Origin: Hyphomicrobiales bacterium
GTDB lineage: Bacteria > Pseudomonadota > Alphaproteobacteria > Rhizobiales > Beijerinckiaceae
Direction of reading: 5' to 3'
DNA: 64,000 bases
Assembly (NCBI GenBank): GCA_016716745.1
Contig: JADJVD010000002.1
Span: 1 to 64,000, forward strand
Shown here: positions 39,714-48,392 of the stretch, one piece after another
Position numbering within the stretch: position 1 is the first letter of the stretch
Layout of the letters: every line of letters starts with the position of its first letter
Made by a program: the position numbers and the translations under genes
The notes under the pieces: model-generated
What the model was told of the DNA's origin: nothing
The model's input: only the letters and a program-made list of their open reading frames with translations
The model's database searches: none

Positions 39714-40878
39714 TCAGCGCGCGGCTTCGAGAATGCTCACATAGTTGGCGACCGCCGCGCCGCCCATGTTGAAGACGCCGGCCAGCTTGGCGTCCTTCAC
39801 CTGCATGTCGCCAGCTTCGCCCGCGAGCTGCATGGCGCAGAGCGCGTGCATCGACACGCCGGTCGCGCCGATCGGATGGCCCTTGGCCTTCAGGCCGCCG
39901 GAGACGTTGACCGGCAGCCTGCCGTCCTTCTGCACCCAGCCGTTCTTGATCGCGTCGGCGCCGCGTCCTGTTGGAGCAAGGCCCATCGCCTCGTATTCGA
40001 TCAGCTCGGCGACGGTGAAGCAGTCGTGCGTCTCGACGAGCGAGAGATCGTCGAGCGTGACGCCGGCCTCGCCCAGCGCCTTGCGCCAGGCCACCGCGCA
40101 GCCGGTGAAGTCGATGATGTCGCGCTTCGACATGGGCAGGAAATCCTGCACATGCACGTTGGCGCGGAAGCGCACGGCGCGGCGGGCGGATTTGGCCGAT
40201 TCGTCGTCCATCAGCACGAGCGCGGCGGCCCCGTCGGAGACGAGCGAACAGTCGGTGCGCTTCAGCGGGCCGGCGACGAAGGGGTTCTTGTCCGACTCGG
40301 TGCGGCAGAAGTCGAAGCCGACATCCTTGCGCATCTGGGCGTAGGGGTTGGCGACGCCGTTCCTGTGGTTCTTGGCCGCGATCATCGCGAGCGCGTCGGA
40401 CTGGTCGCCGTAGCGCTGGAAATACTGTCCCGCGATCTTGCCGAAGACGCCGGCGAAGCCGCCGGGCGTGTCGCCGTCCTCCGGCAGGTAGGAGGCTTTC
40501 AGCAGCGTCTTGCCGATCTCGGGCCCGGGCAGTTTGGTCATCTGCTCGACGCCGACGACGAGCACGCGCCTGGCCGCGCCCGCCTCGATGGCGCTGCACG
40601 CCCTGTTTCACCGCGGCCGAGCCGGTGGCGCAGGCGTTCTCGACGCGTGTCGCCGGCTTGAAGCGCAGATCGTCGGAGGCCTGCAACACCAGCGAGGCGG
40701 TGAAATCCTGCGGCGAGAAGCCGCCGTTGAAATGGCCGAGCACGATCTCGTCGACATCGCTGGCGGCCAGGCCCGCATGGTCGAGCGCCTCGCGCGCGGC
40801 GCGCACGACGAGATCCTCGACGCTCATCGCGTCATGCTTTCCGAAGGGCAGGTGGGACCAACCGACGATCGCGGTCAT
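39714..40878 (-). CDS. Thiolase-family protein (acetyl-CoA acetyltransferase / SCP-x type), frameshifted
   Basis: ATG at 40876-40878 follows GAGGAGACG. The N-terminal half is intact (VVRAAREALDHAGLAASDVD, RVENACATGSAAVKQGVQ, with the nucleophilic Cys in ENACATGS). At about 40591-40596 one extra base breaks the frame; the other frame gives AIEAGAARRVLVVGVEQMTK and the rest of the protein. The later catalytic residues are present (ETHDCFTVAELIEYEAM, KAKGHPIGATGVSMHALC). Corrected length is 387 residues. These enzymes join or split beta-ketoacyl-CoA; the SCP-x-like branch here lacks the usual final Cys-Gly motif, so the reaction is uncertain. It stands alone, with a shared terminator at its end. 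Confidence 0.85.
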
Positions 40879-41040
40879 GGACGTCTCCTCATGTGGTTAC
40901 TTCGATTATGGGGTGCGGGCGCGCCCCGCGAAAGCCCCCGCGCGGCCGCGCATGCCGCGTCTGCGCGTCGCGCCGTGGCGGATGGAGCGCCGTCTGCTAG
41001 CCTTCGGCCTTCCCGCAGCGCCCCTCCAGGATCTCCCCGC

Positions 41041-42153
41041 ATGACCGCCGCCCTGTTCGCGCCGATGCAGCTCGGCCCGCTCACCTTGCCGAACCGCGTC
41101 GCCGTGCCGCCAATGTGCATGTATTCGGCCTGCGACGGTTCCGTCGGGGACTGGCACAGGGCGCATCTGCCGACGCTCGCCATGTCCGGCGCGGGGCTCG
41201 TCACCGTCGAGGCGACGGGCGTCGAGCGGCGCGGGCGCATCACCCATGGCTGCCCCGGCCTGTACAGCGACGACAACGAGCGGGCGATGCGCCGGGCGCT
41301 CGAATCGGCGCGCGCCTTCGCCGCGCCGGGGACGGCGTTCTCGATCCAGCTCGCCCATGCCGGCCGCAAGGCCTCGGCGCAGCGTCCGTGGGAGGGCGGC
41401 GGGCCGCTCGCGACGGACGAGGACGCGTGGGCGACGGTCGCGCCCTCGGCGATCCCTTTCGCGGAGGGATGGCCGGTTCCGCAGGCGCTCGACGCGGCGG
41501 GGCTCATTCGCGTGCGCGAGGCGTTCGCGCAGGCGGCGCGGCGGGCGGCGCGGATCGGCTTCGACGCTGTCGAGCTGCACATGGCGCATGGCTATCTGCT
41601 GCACGCCTTCTGCTCGCCGCTGTCGAACCAGCGGGCGGACGGCTATGGCGGCTCGCGCGAGGGGCGGATGCGCTTTCCGCTCGAGGTCGCGCGCGCTGTG
41701 GCGCAGGCGCTGCCGCCGTCGATGGCGTGGGGCGCCCGCATCACGGGCAAGGACTGGATCGAGGGCGGGCTGACGGAGGCGGACGCGGTGGCGCTGGCGC
41801 AGGCGCTCGAGGAGGCGGGCGCCTCCTTCGTCTGCGTCTCGTCCGGCGGGCTGACTCCGCAGGCGCGCATCCCGACCGGCCCGGGCTATCAGGTGCATCT
41901 GGCCGAGGCGGTGAAGCGCGCGACCTCGCTGAAGGTGCGCGCCGTCGGGCTCATCGCCGAGGCCGATCAGGCGAACGAGATCGTCGCGGCGGGCCGGGCG
42001 GACTGGGTCGCCATCGGCCGCGCGATCCTCGACGATCCGCGCTGGCCGTGGCGGGCGGCCGAGGCCCTCGGCGTCGAGGCGCGTCGCCCGCCGCAATACG
42101 CCCGCGCCGCGCCGAAGGTCTGGCGCGGGGCGACGATCCCGAAAGGGGCGTGA
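41041..42153 (+). CDS. NADH:flavin oxidoreductase, old yellow enzyme family (YqjM-like)
   Basis: The 370-residue FMN enzyme has an (alpha/beta)8 barrel. PMCMYSA near residue 25 carries the Cys and Tyr of YqjM-type thermophilic-like OYEs. The substrate histidines are in ELHMAHGYLLHAFCSPLSNQ, and RADGYGGSREGRMRFPLEV follows. The FMN phosphate region (VRAVGLIAEADQANEIVAAG, ADWVAIGRAILDDPRWPW) is near the end. It reduces activated C=C bonds such as enones and quinones with NAD(P)H; the natural substrate is unknown. ATG at 41041. The first REP unit begins 30 bases after its stop. Confidence 0.93.
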   Translation: MTAALFAPMQLGPLTLPNRVAVPPMCMYSACDGSVGDWHRAHLPTLAMSGAGLVTVEATGVERRGRITHGCPGLYSDDNERAMRRALESARAFAAPGTAFSIQLAHAGRKASAQRPWEGGGPLATDEDAWATVAPSAIPFAEGWPVPQALDAAGLIRVREAFAQAARRAARIGFDAVELHMAHGYLLHAFCSPLSNQRADGYGGSREGRMRFPLEVARAVAQALPPSMAWGARITGKDWIEGGLTEADAVALAQALEEAGASFVCVSSGGLTPQARIPTGPGYQVHLAEAVKRATSLKVRAVGLIAEADQANEIVAAGRADWVAIGRAILDDPRWPWRAAEALGVEARRPPQYARAAPKVWRGATIPKGA

Positions 42154-42182
42154 GGCGCGCGGCGGGAAGGGCCCGCTCTTTC

Positions 42183-42751
42183 CGTCATTGCGAGGAGCGA
42201 AGCGACGAAGCAATCCATGCTGCGGCGCGGACTGGATTGCTTCGCTTCGCTCGCGATGACGGCCGGACGGACGCGCTCGTTTCCGTCGTTGCGAGGAGCG
42301 AAGCGACGAAGCAATCCTGCCGGCGGCGCGGACTGGATTGCTTCGCTTCGCTCGCAATGACGGCCGGCCGGACGCGCTCGTTTCCGTCGTTGCGAGGAGC
42401 GGAGCGACGAAGCGATCCTGCCGGCGGGCGGTTCTGGATTGCTTCGCTTCGCTCGCAATGACGGTGGGGCGGACGCGCTGTTCGTCTCGCGAGGGCGAAG
42501 CGCGAAGCATCCGGCCAGCGCTGGATTGCTTCGCTTCCTCGCAATGACGGTGGGACCGACGCGCTCTTTCCCGTCATTGCGAGGAGCGGAGCGACGAAGC
42601 GATCCTGCCGGCGGCCAGCGCTGGATTGCTTCGCTTCGCTCGCAATGACGGTGGGACCGACGCGCTCTTTCCCGTCATTGCGAGGAGCGGAGCGACGAAG
42701 CAATCCAGCCTTCGGCCCGCGCTGAATCGTTTCGCTGCGTTCGCGATGACG
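42183..42751. repeat. Cluster of six palindromic REP-type repeats, 101-bp period
   Basis: Units of about 79 bp start at 42183, 42284, 42385, about 42484 (degenerate), 42572 and 42673. Each begins CGTCATTGCGAGGAGCG, reads through GAAGCAATCC, and ends with the inverse, GGATTGC...CGCAATGACG, so each folds into a long hairpin. Conserved spacers of about 22 bp (GGACGCGCTCGTTTC) give a 101-bp period. Two related units lie at 47488-47686. ORFs within them are artefacts of the repeat. Confidence 0.85.
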
Positions 42752-42786
42752 ACTGGAGGGATGGGCGTCGCCGCCGGGTCCGTCCG

Positions 42787-43488
42787 TCACACTTCCAGAT
42801 AGGCGGTGGCGCGGGTGCGGTCCTGCGCCAGGGCGGCGCTCGATCCCGTCCACACGACATGCCCCTTCTCGATGACGACGTGCCGGTCGGCGAGCGGCAG
42901 CAGCGCGTCGAGATTCTTGTCGACGATCAGCATGGCGAGCCCCTCGGCCTTCAACGCCCGCAGCGTCGTCCAGATCTCTGCGCGGATGACGGGGGCGAGC
43001 CCCTCGGTCGCCTCGTCGAGCACGATCAGATCGGGATTGGTCATCAGCGCGCGGCCGATCGCCAGCATCTGCTGCTCGCCGCCGGAAAGCTGACGGCCGA
43101 GATGGCCGCGCCGCTCGGCGAGGCGCGGAAACAGCGCGTAGACGCGCGCCAGCGTCCACGGGCCGGCGCCGCGCGCGGTGGCGACGAGATTCTCCTCGAC
43201 GGTGAGGCGCGGGAAGATGCGCCGCCCCTCGGGGGCGAGGCCGAGCCCGGTCTGCGCCATCGCATAGGGCGCCGCGCCGGTCATGTCGCGGCCGCGCAGG
43301 ACGATGCGGCCGGCCGTCGGGCGGATGAGACCGAACAGCGTGCGGATCGTCGTCGTCTTGCCCATGCCGTTGCGGCCGATCAGCGTCACCGCCTCGCCCG
43401 CCGCCACCGTCAGCGACATGCCGAACAGAACCTGCGCGCGGCCGTAGCCGGCGTCGATCCCCTCGAGCGAGACGAGCGGCGCGCTCAC
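42787..43488 (-). CDS. livF: Branched-chain amino-acid ABC transporter ATP-binding protein LivF
   Basis: The 233-residue ATPase has Walker A GRNGMGKTTT, the LivF-typical MAQTGLGLAPEGRRIFPRLT, the signature LSGGEQQML, and Walker B LIVLDEATEGLAP. It powers uptake together with LivG, LivH, LivM and the binding protein encoded upstream. The GTG start at 43486-43488 overlaps the livG stop (GTGA). It is the last gene of the operon; the REP cluster follows 35 bases downstream. Confidence 0.93.
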   Translation of the reverse strand: MSAPLVSLEGIDAGYGRAQVLFGMSLTVAAGEAVTLIGRNGMGKTTTIRTLFGLIRPTAGRIVLRGRDMTGAAPYAMAQTGLGLAPEGRRIFPRLTVEENLVATARGAGPWTLARVYALFPRLAERRGHLGRQLSGGEQQMLAIGRALMTNPDLIVLDEATEGLAPVIRAEIWTTLRALKAEGLAMLIVDKNLDALLPLADRHVVIEKGHVVWTGSSAALAQDRTRATAYLEV

Positions 43489-44237
43489 GGCTCGCCCTCG
43501 CCGAGATAGGCCTCGCGGACGATCCTGTCGGCGCGCACCACATCAGGCGCGCCGGTGATCGCCACCGCGCCGTCGACGAGCACGGTGACGCGGTCGGCGA
43601 GCGCGAAGACCGTGCTCATGTCGTGCTCGATGAGCAGCATCGGCGTGCGGCCCTTCAGCGTGCGCAACAGTTCGGTGAGGCGCCGGCTCTCCTCGCGCCC
43701 CGTGCCGGCCATCGGCTCGTCGAGCAGGAACAGGCGCGGGTTCTGCACGAGACCCATCGCAAGCTCGAGCGCGCGGCGCTCCCCGTAGGACAGATCTGCC
43801 GCCTGATCGGGCGCACGCTCGACGAGGCCGACCTGGTCGAGCGCGTAGAAGGCGCGCTCGCGCAGGCCCGGATCCTTCATCGCCACGCCCCAGCCCCACC
43901 AGGCGGTGGTCTCGGTGGCGAGCGCCGAGAGCACGACATTGGCGAGCACGGTGAAGCTGTCGACGACGTTCGAGATCTGGAAGACGCGGGCGAGGCCGCG
44001 CTGGGCGCGCGAGGGCGCGTCGAGATGCGTCACGTCCTCGCCGGCGAAGATCACGCGGCCGGAGTCGGGCTTCAGCGATCCGGCGATCTGCGAGATCAGC
44101 GTCGTCTTGCCGGCGCCGTTCGGGCCGATCAGCGCATGCACCTCGCCGGGCGCGACGTCGAGCGTCACCTTGCGGGTGACGCGCAGCGCGCCGAAGCTCT
44201 TGTCGAGATCGCGCAGCGACAGGATCGCCTCGCTCAT
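43485..44237 (-). CDS. livG: Branched-chain amino-acid ABC transporter ATP-binding protein LivG
   Basis: The 250-residue ATPase has Walker A GPNGAGKTTL, the LivG-type GLARVFQISNVVDSFTVLAN, the signature LSYGERRALELAMGL, and Walker B LFLLDEPMAG. ATG at 44235-44237 overlaps the livM stop (ATGA). It partners LivF as the second nucleotide-binding subunit. Confidence 0.93.
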   Translation of the reverse strand: MSEAILSLRDLDKSFGALRVTRKVTLDVAPGEVHALIGPNGAGKTTLISQIAGSLKPDSGRVIFAGEDVTHLDAPSRAQRGLARVFQISNVVDSFTVLANVVLSALATETTAWWGWGVAMKDPGLRERAFYALDQVGLVERAPDQAADLSYGERRALELAMGLVQNPRLFLLDEPMAGTGREESRRLTELLRTLKGRTPMLLIEHDMSTVFALADRVTVLVDGAVAITGAPDVVRADRIVREAYLGEGEP

Positions 44238-45202
44238 CGCCGCGCCCTGCCGAAGAGGGCGGAGAGATCCGCGCCGCGCAGCAGCACGGCGGCGACGATG
44301 ACGAGGCCGAGGCCGAGCTTCCAGAACTCGGTCCAGTGGCCGAGCGCCTCCTCGATGATCAGCACCACGGCCGCGCCGATCACCGCGCCCGGCAGGCTCG
44401 TCGCCCCGCCGAGCACGACCATGACGATGAGTTCGCCCGAGCGGTGCCAGTTCATGTAGGAGGGCGAGACGAACTCGGCCTGATTGGCGAGCAGAACGCC
44501 GGCGAGCGCGGCGACGCCGCCGGCCAGCGCATAGGCGTAGAGCTGGAAGCGGAACACGCGGAAGCCGGAGGCGAGCGCGCGGCTCTCGTTCTCCTTCGCC
44601 GCGCGCAGGACGAGGCCGTAACGCGTCTCAGTCATCCACACGAAGCCGATCAGCGCGGCGGCGAGCAGCGCCAGCGCGGCGAGAGCGAGGCCGAGATCGG
44701 TCTTCAGGACCGGCGCGCCGAACAGCGTCGCGCGCCGCGCCAGCGCCATGCCGTCGTCGCCGCCGAAGCGCGACAGCGACTGCATGATGAAATAAGCCAT
44801 CTGCGCGAAGGCGAGCGTCAGCATGATGAAGTAGACGCCGCGCGTGCGCAGCGCCAGCGCGGCGGTGACCGCCGACCAGAGCGCGACGACGACGAAGGCG
44901 AGCGGGGCGAGCAGCGTCAGATCGGCGATCCCGTATTCGCCGGCGATCAGCGCCACATAGGCGCCGAGGCCGACCTGCGCGGCATGGCCGAAGGAGACGA
45001 GCCCCGCCTGTCCGATCAGACAGGACAGCGACAGCGCCGCCGTCGCGGTGATGGCGACGCGGGCGAGAAAGCTCAGCCACCACGCATTGCCCATCGCCCA
45101 TGCGACGAGAATGGCGGCGGCGAGCGCGACGAGGACGAGCGCTGCGGCGCGCAGCGGGCGCCTCAGCGGCTCGTCCTGACGGAAGGCGGCGGCCTCGATC
45201 AC
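44234..45202 (-). CDS. livM: Branched-chain amino-acid ABC transporter permease LivM
   Basis: The 322-residue inner-membrane permease has eight to ten hydrophobic segments (AAALVLVALAAAILVAWAMG, DLTLLAPLAFVVVALWSAVT). The family loop is CLIGQAGLVSFGHAAQVGLG, and a cytosolic EAA-like segment is TRYGLVLRAAKENESRALAS. The GTG start at 45200-45202 overlaps the livH stop. It pairs with LivH to form the translocation pore. Confidence 0.93.
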   Translation of the reverse strand: MIEAAAFRQDEPLRRPLRAAALVLVALAAAILVAWAMGNAWWLSFLARVAITATAALSLSCLIGQAGLVSFGHAAQVGLGAYVALIAGEYGIADLTLLAPLAFVVVALWSAVTAALALRTRGVYFIMLTLAFAQMAYFIMQSLSRFGGDDGMALARRATLFGAPVLKTDLGLALAALALLAAALIGFVWMTETRYGLVLRAAKENESRALASGFRVFRFQLYAYALAGGVAALAGVLLANQAEFVSPSYMNWHRSGELIVMVVLGGATSLPGAVIGAAVVLIIEEALGHWTEFWKLGLGLVIVAAVLLRGADLSALFGRARR

Positions 45203-46125
45203 GATGGACCGTTCCCGCCGAACAGGCCCGCCGGGCGCGCGACCAGCACCAGCGCCATCAGCACGTAGATGAGCATGGAGGCGATGGCGGGGCCGGCGGC
45301 CGAGGCCGTCGCGTTGGACAGAACGAGTTTCAGCACGTCGGTCGCAAAAGCGCGGCCGAGCGTGTCGACGAGGCCGATCAGCAGCGCGGCGACGAAGGCG
45401 CCGCGGATCGAGCCGATGCCGCCGATGACGATGACGACGAAGGCGAGGATCAGCACATTGTCGCCCATCGTCGGCTCGATGGAGAGCAGCGGCCCCGCCA
45501 TCGCGCCGGCGAAGGCGGCGAGCAGCGCGCCGAAGACGAAGACGAGCACGAACAACCGCTCGATGTCGACGCCGAGGGCGGAGACCGTCTCGCGGTCGGT
45601 CGAGCCGGCGCGCACCAGCATGCCGACGCGCGTCTTCGCCACCAGCAGCCACAGCGCCAGCGCCACCACGAGCCCGGCGGCGATGATGGCGAGGCGCCAG
45701 AGCGGATACATCAGCCCGTCCATCAGCGGGATCGCGCCCGACAGCGCCTCCGGCATGCGCAGCGAGCGCGGCGCCGGCCCGTAGACGAGACGCAGCGCGT
45801 CGGTGACGACGAGGATGACGCCGAAGGTGCCGAGCACCTGTTCGAGATGCGAGCGCCGCGTGAGAATGCGGAACACCGCGATCTCGAGCAGCACGCCGAG
45901 CGCCAGCGCGGCGGCGAGCCCGGCGGCGAGGCCGAGCGCGAAATTGTCGAAGCGCGCGACGAAGCTGGCGGTGAGGTAGGCGCCGAGCGTGAACTGCACG
46001 CCGTGGGCGAGATTGATGAAGTCCATCACGCCAAAGACGAGCGTCAGCCCCGCCGCGACGAGAAACAGGATCATCCCGTATTGCAGGCCGTTCAGCGCCT
46101 GCAGCGCGAGAAGCGAGGCGTTCAT
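45199..46125 (-). CDS. livH: Branched-chain amino-acid ABC transporter permease LivH
   Basis: The 308-residue permease starts MNASLLALQALNGLQYGMIL, a typical LivH opening, followed by GLTLVFGVMDFINLAHGVQF, the best conserved LivH motif. It has about eight membrane segments and the cytosolic motif TRVGMLVRAGSTDRETVSAL. A GC-rich hairpin separates it from the binding-protein gene upstream. Confidence 0.94.
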   Translation of the reverse strand: MNASLLALQALNGLQYGMILFLVAAGLTLVFGVMDFINLAHGVQFTLGAYLTASFVARFDNFALGLAAGLAAALALGVLLEIAVFRILTRRSHLEQVLGTFGVILVVTDALRLVYGPAPRSLRMPEALSGAIPLMDGLMYPLWRLAIIAAGLVVALALWLLVAKTRVGMLVRAGSTDRETVSALGVDIERLFVLVFVFGALLAAFAGAMAGPLLSIEPTMGDNVLILAFVVIVIGGIGSIRGAFVAALLIGLVDTLGRAFATDVLKLVLSNATASAAGPAIASMLIYVLMALVLVARPAGLFGGNGPS

Positions 46126-46148
46126 CGCATATCCTGTCGAGGCCCGGC

Positions 46149-46172
46149 CGGGCCCGCGCCAGGGCGGGCCCG
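46149..46172. promoter_or_regulatory. Hairpin between the binding-protein gene and livH
   Basis: CGGGCCCG occurs twice (46149-46156 and 46165-46172) around CGCCAGGG, forming a strong stem in the transcript. Such intercistronic hairpins often protect the upstream message and lower downstream expression, matching the need for more binding protein than permease. This is inference. Confidence 0.4.
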
Positions 46173-46183
46173 CGCCCTGCGCG

Positions 46184-47362
46184 TCACTTCAGCGGGCACT
46201 CGGCCGCGTAGGCGTCGGCCGCCTGCGAGAAGACTTTCGAGACGGTCTGCGTGACGTAGGCGCCGTCGCCGCGCTTGACCGCCTTGACGACATAGAAGTC
46301 CTGCACCGGGAAGCCGTTGGTGTTGAACTTGAACGCGCCGCGCACCGACTTGAAGGGCGCCGAGGCGATCGCCTTGCGCAGCGCCTCCTTGTCGGAGGTC
46401 TTGCCGCCGGTCGCCTTCAGCGCGCCGTCGATCAGGCGGGCCGCGTCGTAACCCTGCGCCGCGTAGAGCGAGGGGGCGACGCCGTATTCCTTCTCGTAGG
46501 CGGCGACGAACGCCTTGTTCTCGGGCGTGTCGATGTTCGGCGCCCATTCGGCGCCGGAGAGCAGGCCGTCGGCCGCCTCCTTCGTCGCCGGCAGGGTCGT
46601 CTCGTCGACGGTGAAGGCGGAGAGGAAGGGGATCTTGCCGGCGAGACCCGCCTGCGACCACTGCTTGACGAGGTTCACGCCCATGCCGCCCGGCATGAAG
46701 GTGAACACCGCGTCCGGCTTGGCGCTGGCGATCTTGGCGAGCTCGGCGGAGAAGTCGAGCTGGCCGAGCGGCGTGAAGATTTCGTCCAGCACCTCGCCCT
46801 TGAAGTGACGCTTGAAGCCGGCCATCGAGTCCTTGCCGGCCTGATAGTTCGGCGTCATCAGCACGACGCGCTTGTAGCCTTGGTCCTGCGCATACTTGCC
46901 CATCACCTCGTGGTTCTGGTCGTTCTGGTAGGAGGCGGAGAAGAAATATTCCGAGCACGCCTTGCCGGCGAGCGGCGAAGGGCCGGCGTTGCCGGAGATC
47001 AGGAAGGTCTTCGCTTCGGCGGCGGGCTTGGCGACCGCCATCATCACGTTGGAGAAGACGACGCCGGCGAGCAGGTCCACCTTGTCGCGCTCGATCAGCG
47101 CCTTGACCTTGGAGACCGCGACGTCGGGCTTCAGCTCGTCGTCGACAACCAGCACCTCGGTCGGCTGCCCGCCGAGCTTGCCGCCGAGCTCCTTCACCGC
47201 GAGCAGGAAGCCGTCGCGCATATGCACGCCGAGCGGCGCGGAGGGGCCGGACAGGGTGGAGAGGAAGCCGATCTTCACCGGATCGGCCTGAGCGGCCGCG
47301 CCGAACAGCGCGGGCGCGACGAAGGCGCTCGCAAGCAGCGCGCGGCGGAAACTCGACGTCAT
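46184..47362 (-). CDS. Branched-chain amino-acid-type ABC transporter substrate-binding protein
   Basis: The 392-residue periplasmic protein has a Sec signal (SSFRRALLASAFVAPALFGA, cut near AQA) and the Leu/Ile/Val-binding fold. VKIGFLSTLSGPSAPLGVHM, KVDLLAGVVFSNVMMAVAKP, and RVVLMTPNYQAGKDSMAGFK mark the two lobes. In this branch, ligands also include amides, urea or aromatic acids, so the substrate is open. It is the first gene of the five-gene operon; two REP units lie upstream of it. Confidence 0.92.
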   Translation of the reverse strand: MTSSFRRALLASAFVAPALFGAAAQADPVKIGFLSTLSGPSAPLGVHMRDGFLLAVKELGGKLGGQPTEVLVVDDELKPDVAVSKVKALIERDKVDLLAGVVFSNVMMAVAKPAAEAKTFLISGNAGPSPLAGKACSEYFFSASYQNDQNHEVMGKYAQDQGYKRVVLMTPNYQAGKDSMAGFKRHFKGEVLDEIFTPLGQLDFSAELAKIASAKPDAVFTFMPGGMGVNLVKQWSQAGLAGKIPFLSAFTVDETTLPATKEAADGLLSGAEWAPNIDTPENKAFVAAYEKEYGVAPSLYAAQGYDAARLIDGALKATGGKTSDKEALRKAIASAPFKSVRGAFKFNTNGFPVQDFYVVKAVKRGDGAYVTQTVSKVFSQAADAYAAECPLK

Positions 47363-47487
47363 GAGATGATTCCCCTCTCGACCGGCGCCGGCTGCGCGCC
47401 GGCGGAATTCGGGCCGCGATTATGCGGGGCCGGCGCGCAGGGGCAAGCGGCGCGGCGCGAAAAAGTCGGCAAACGCCACAGCAGCGC

Positions 47488-47686
47488 CGTCATTGCGAGG
47501 AGCGAAGCAACGAAGCAATCCACCTTGCCCCGGGGCTGGATTGCTTCGCTTCGCTCGCAATGACGTGGAGGGGCGTGGCGCCCCCTGCGGGCGAGGGCCA
47601 GCAGCGCCGTCATTGCGAGGAGCGAAGCGACGAAGCAATCCACCCCTCGACCGAGGCTGGATTGCTTCGCTTCGCTCGCAATGACG
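47488..47686. repeat. Two further REP-type palindromic units
   Basis: Units at 47488-47565 and 47608-47686, each preceded by CAGCAGCGC, have the same ends (CGTCATTGCGAGGAGCG and CGCAATGACG) as the cluster at 42183-42751. They occupy most of the gap between the liv operon promoter region and rpsP. I see nothing else in this 360-base gap. Confidence 0.85.
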
Positions 47687-47726
47687 TGGCGGTCCGTCCC
47701 ACGCGTGCGGGGACGGAACGTAGGCC

Positions 47727-48086
47727 TCAGCCCTGCGCGGCGGCGGCCTTCTCGGCGGCGGCGGCGGCCGCGGCGGCGCGCTCCTGCGCCTTCTTCTTCG
47801 GCTGCGACTTCTGCGGGTTGTTGCGCGCCTCGCGCTTCATCACGCCGAGCTGGTCGAGCAGGCGGACGACGCGGTCGGTCGGCTGGGCGCCCTTGGCGAG
47901 CCAGGCCTTGGCCTTCTCGGCGTCGAGCACGAGGCGGGCGGCGTCCTCGGCCGGCTTCAGCGGGTCGAAGGTGCCGAGCTTCTCGATGAAGCGGCCGTCG
48001 CGCGGCATGCGCGAGTCGGCGACGACGACGCGGTAGAAGGGACGCTTCTTGGCGCCGGCGCGGGAGAGGCGGATCTTCAGGGACAT
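47727..48086 (-). CDS. rpsP: 30S ribosomal protein S16
   Basis: The 119-residue protein begins MSLKIRLSRAGAKKRPFYRV and continues VVADSRMPRDGRFIEKLGTF, the S16 core. The C-terminal 35 residues are a Lys/Ala-rich extension common in alphaproteobacteria. It lies 18 bases downstream of the small ORF that follows ffh, so ffh-small ORF-rpsP form an operon. Confidence 0.96.
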   Translation of the reverse strand: MSLKIRLSRAGAKKRPFYRVVVADSRMPRDGRFIEKLGTFDPLKPAEDAARLVLDAEKAKAWLAKGAQPTDRVVRLLDQLGVMKREARNNPQKSQPKKKAQERAAAAAAAAEKAAAAQG

Positions 48087-48104
48087 GGTGTTTCCTTCAG
48101 GTCT

Positions 48105-48392
48105 TCAGTTGGCTTTGGTCGGGTTGGTCTCGTCGTCCGTCTCGCGGTTCTCCGCGATCAGGCGTTCGATGGCGGCGAGCGGCTCCTCTTCGAGGCCGCG
48201 CGACACGTAGATCTCGACGTCGATGGTGCCGTCGTCGAGAAAATCGATCTCCCAGTATTCGCCCTCGACATTGGCGACGATGGAGACGGCGTCGTCGCGA
48301 TAGACGACGGTTTCGTGGCTGATCCCGGCCTCGGTCAGGCGGCGGGAGAGCTCCCACAGGCGGTCGAGCTTGGAGGGGGTCGGGTCGCTCAC
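48105..48392 (-). CDS. Conserved hypothetical protein between ffh and rpsP
   Basis: This acidic 95-residue protein contains LDRLWELSRRLTEAGISHET and GEYWEIDFLDDGTIDVEIYV, suggesting a small mixed alpha/beta fold. No family is recognised. The GTG start at 48390-48392 overlaps the ffh stop (GTGA), so it is translated by coupling within the SRP operon. Its position between ffh and rpsP suggests a role linked to translation or membrane targeting, which is only an inference. Confidence 0.75.
   Translation of the reverse strand: MSDPTPSKLDRLWELSRRLTEAGISHETVVYRDDAVSIVANVEGEYWEIDFLDDGTIDVEIYVSRGLEEEPLAAIERLIAENRETDDETNPTKAN

Noticed and set aside
42183..42751. Possible CRISPR array
   Set aside because: The repeating unit is a palindrome of about 79 bp with near-identical spacers of about 22 bp, the reverse of CRISPR organisation, and no cas genes are nearby.
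42185..43543. Short frames such as MDCFVASLLAMT and similar within the REP clusters
   Set aside because: They are translations of the repeat unit in both strands, without ribosome binding sites.
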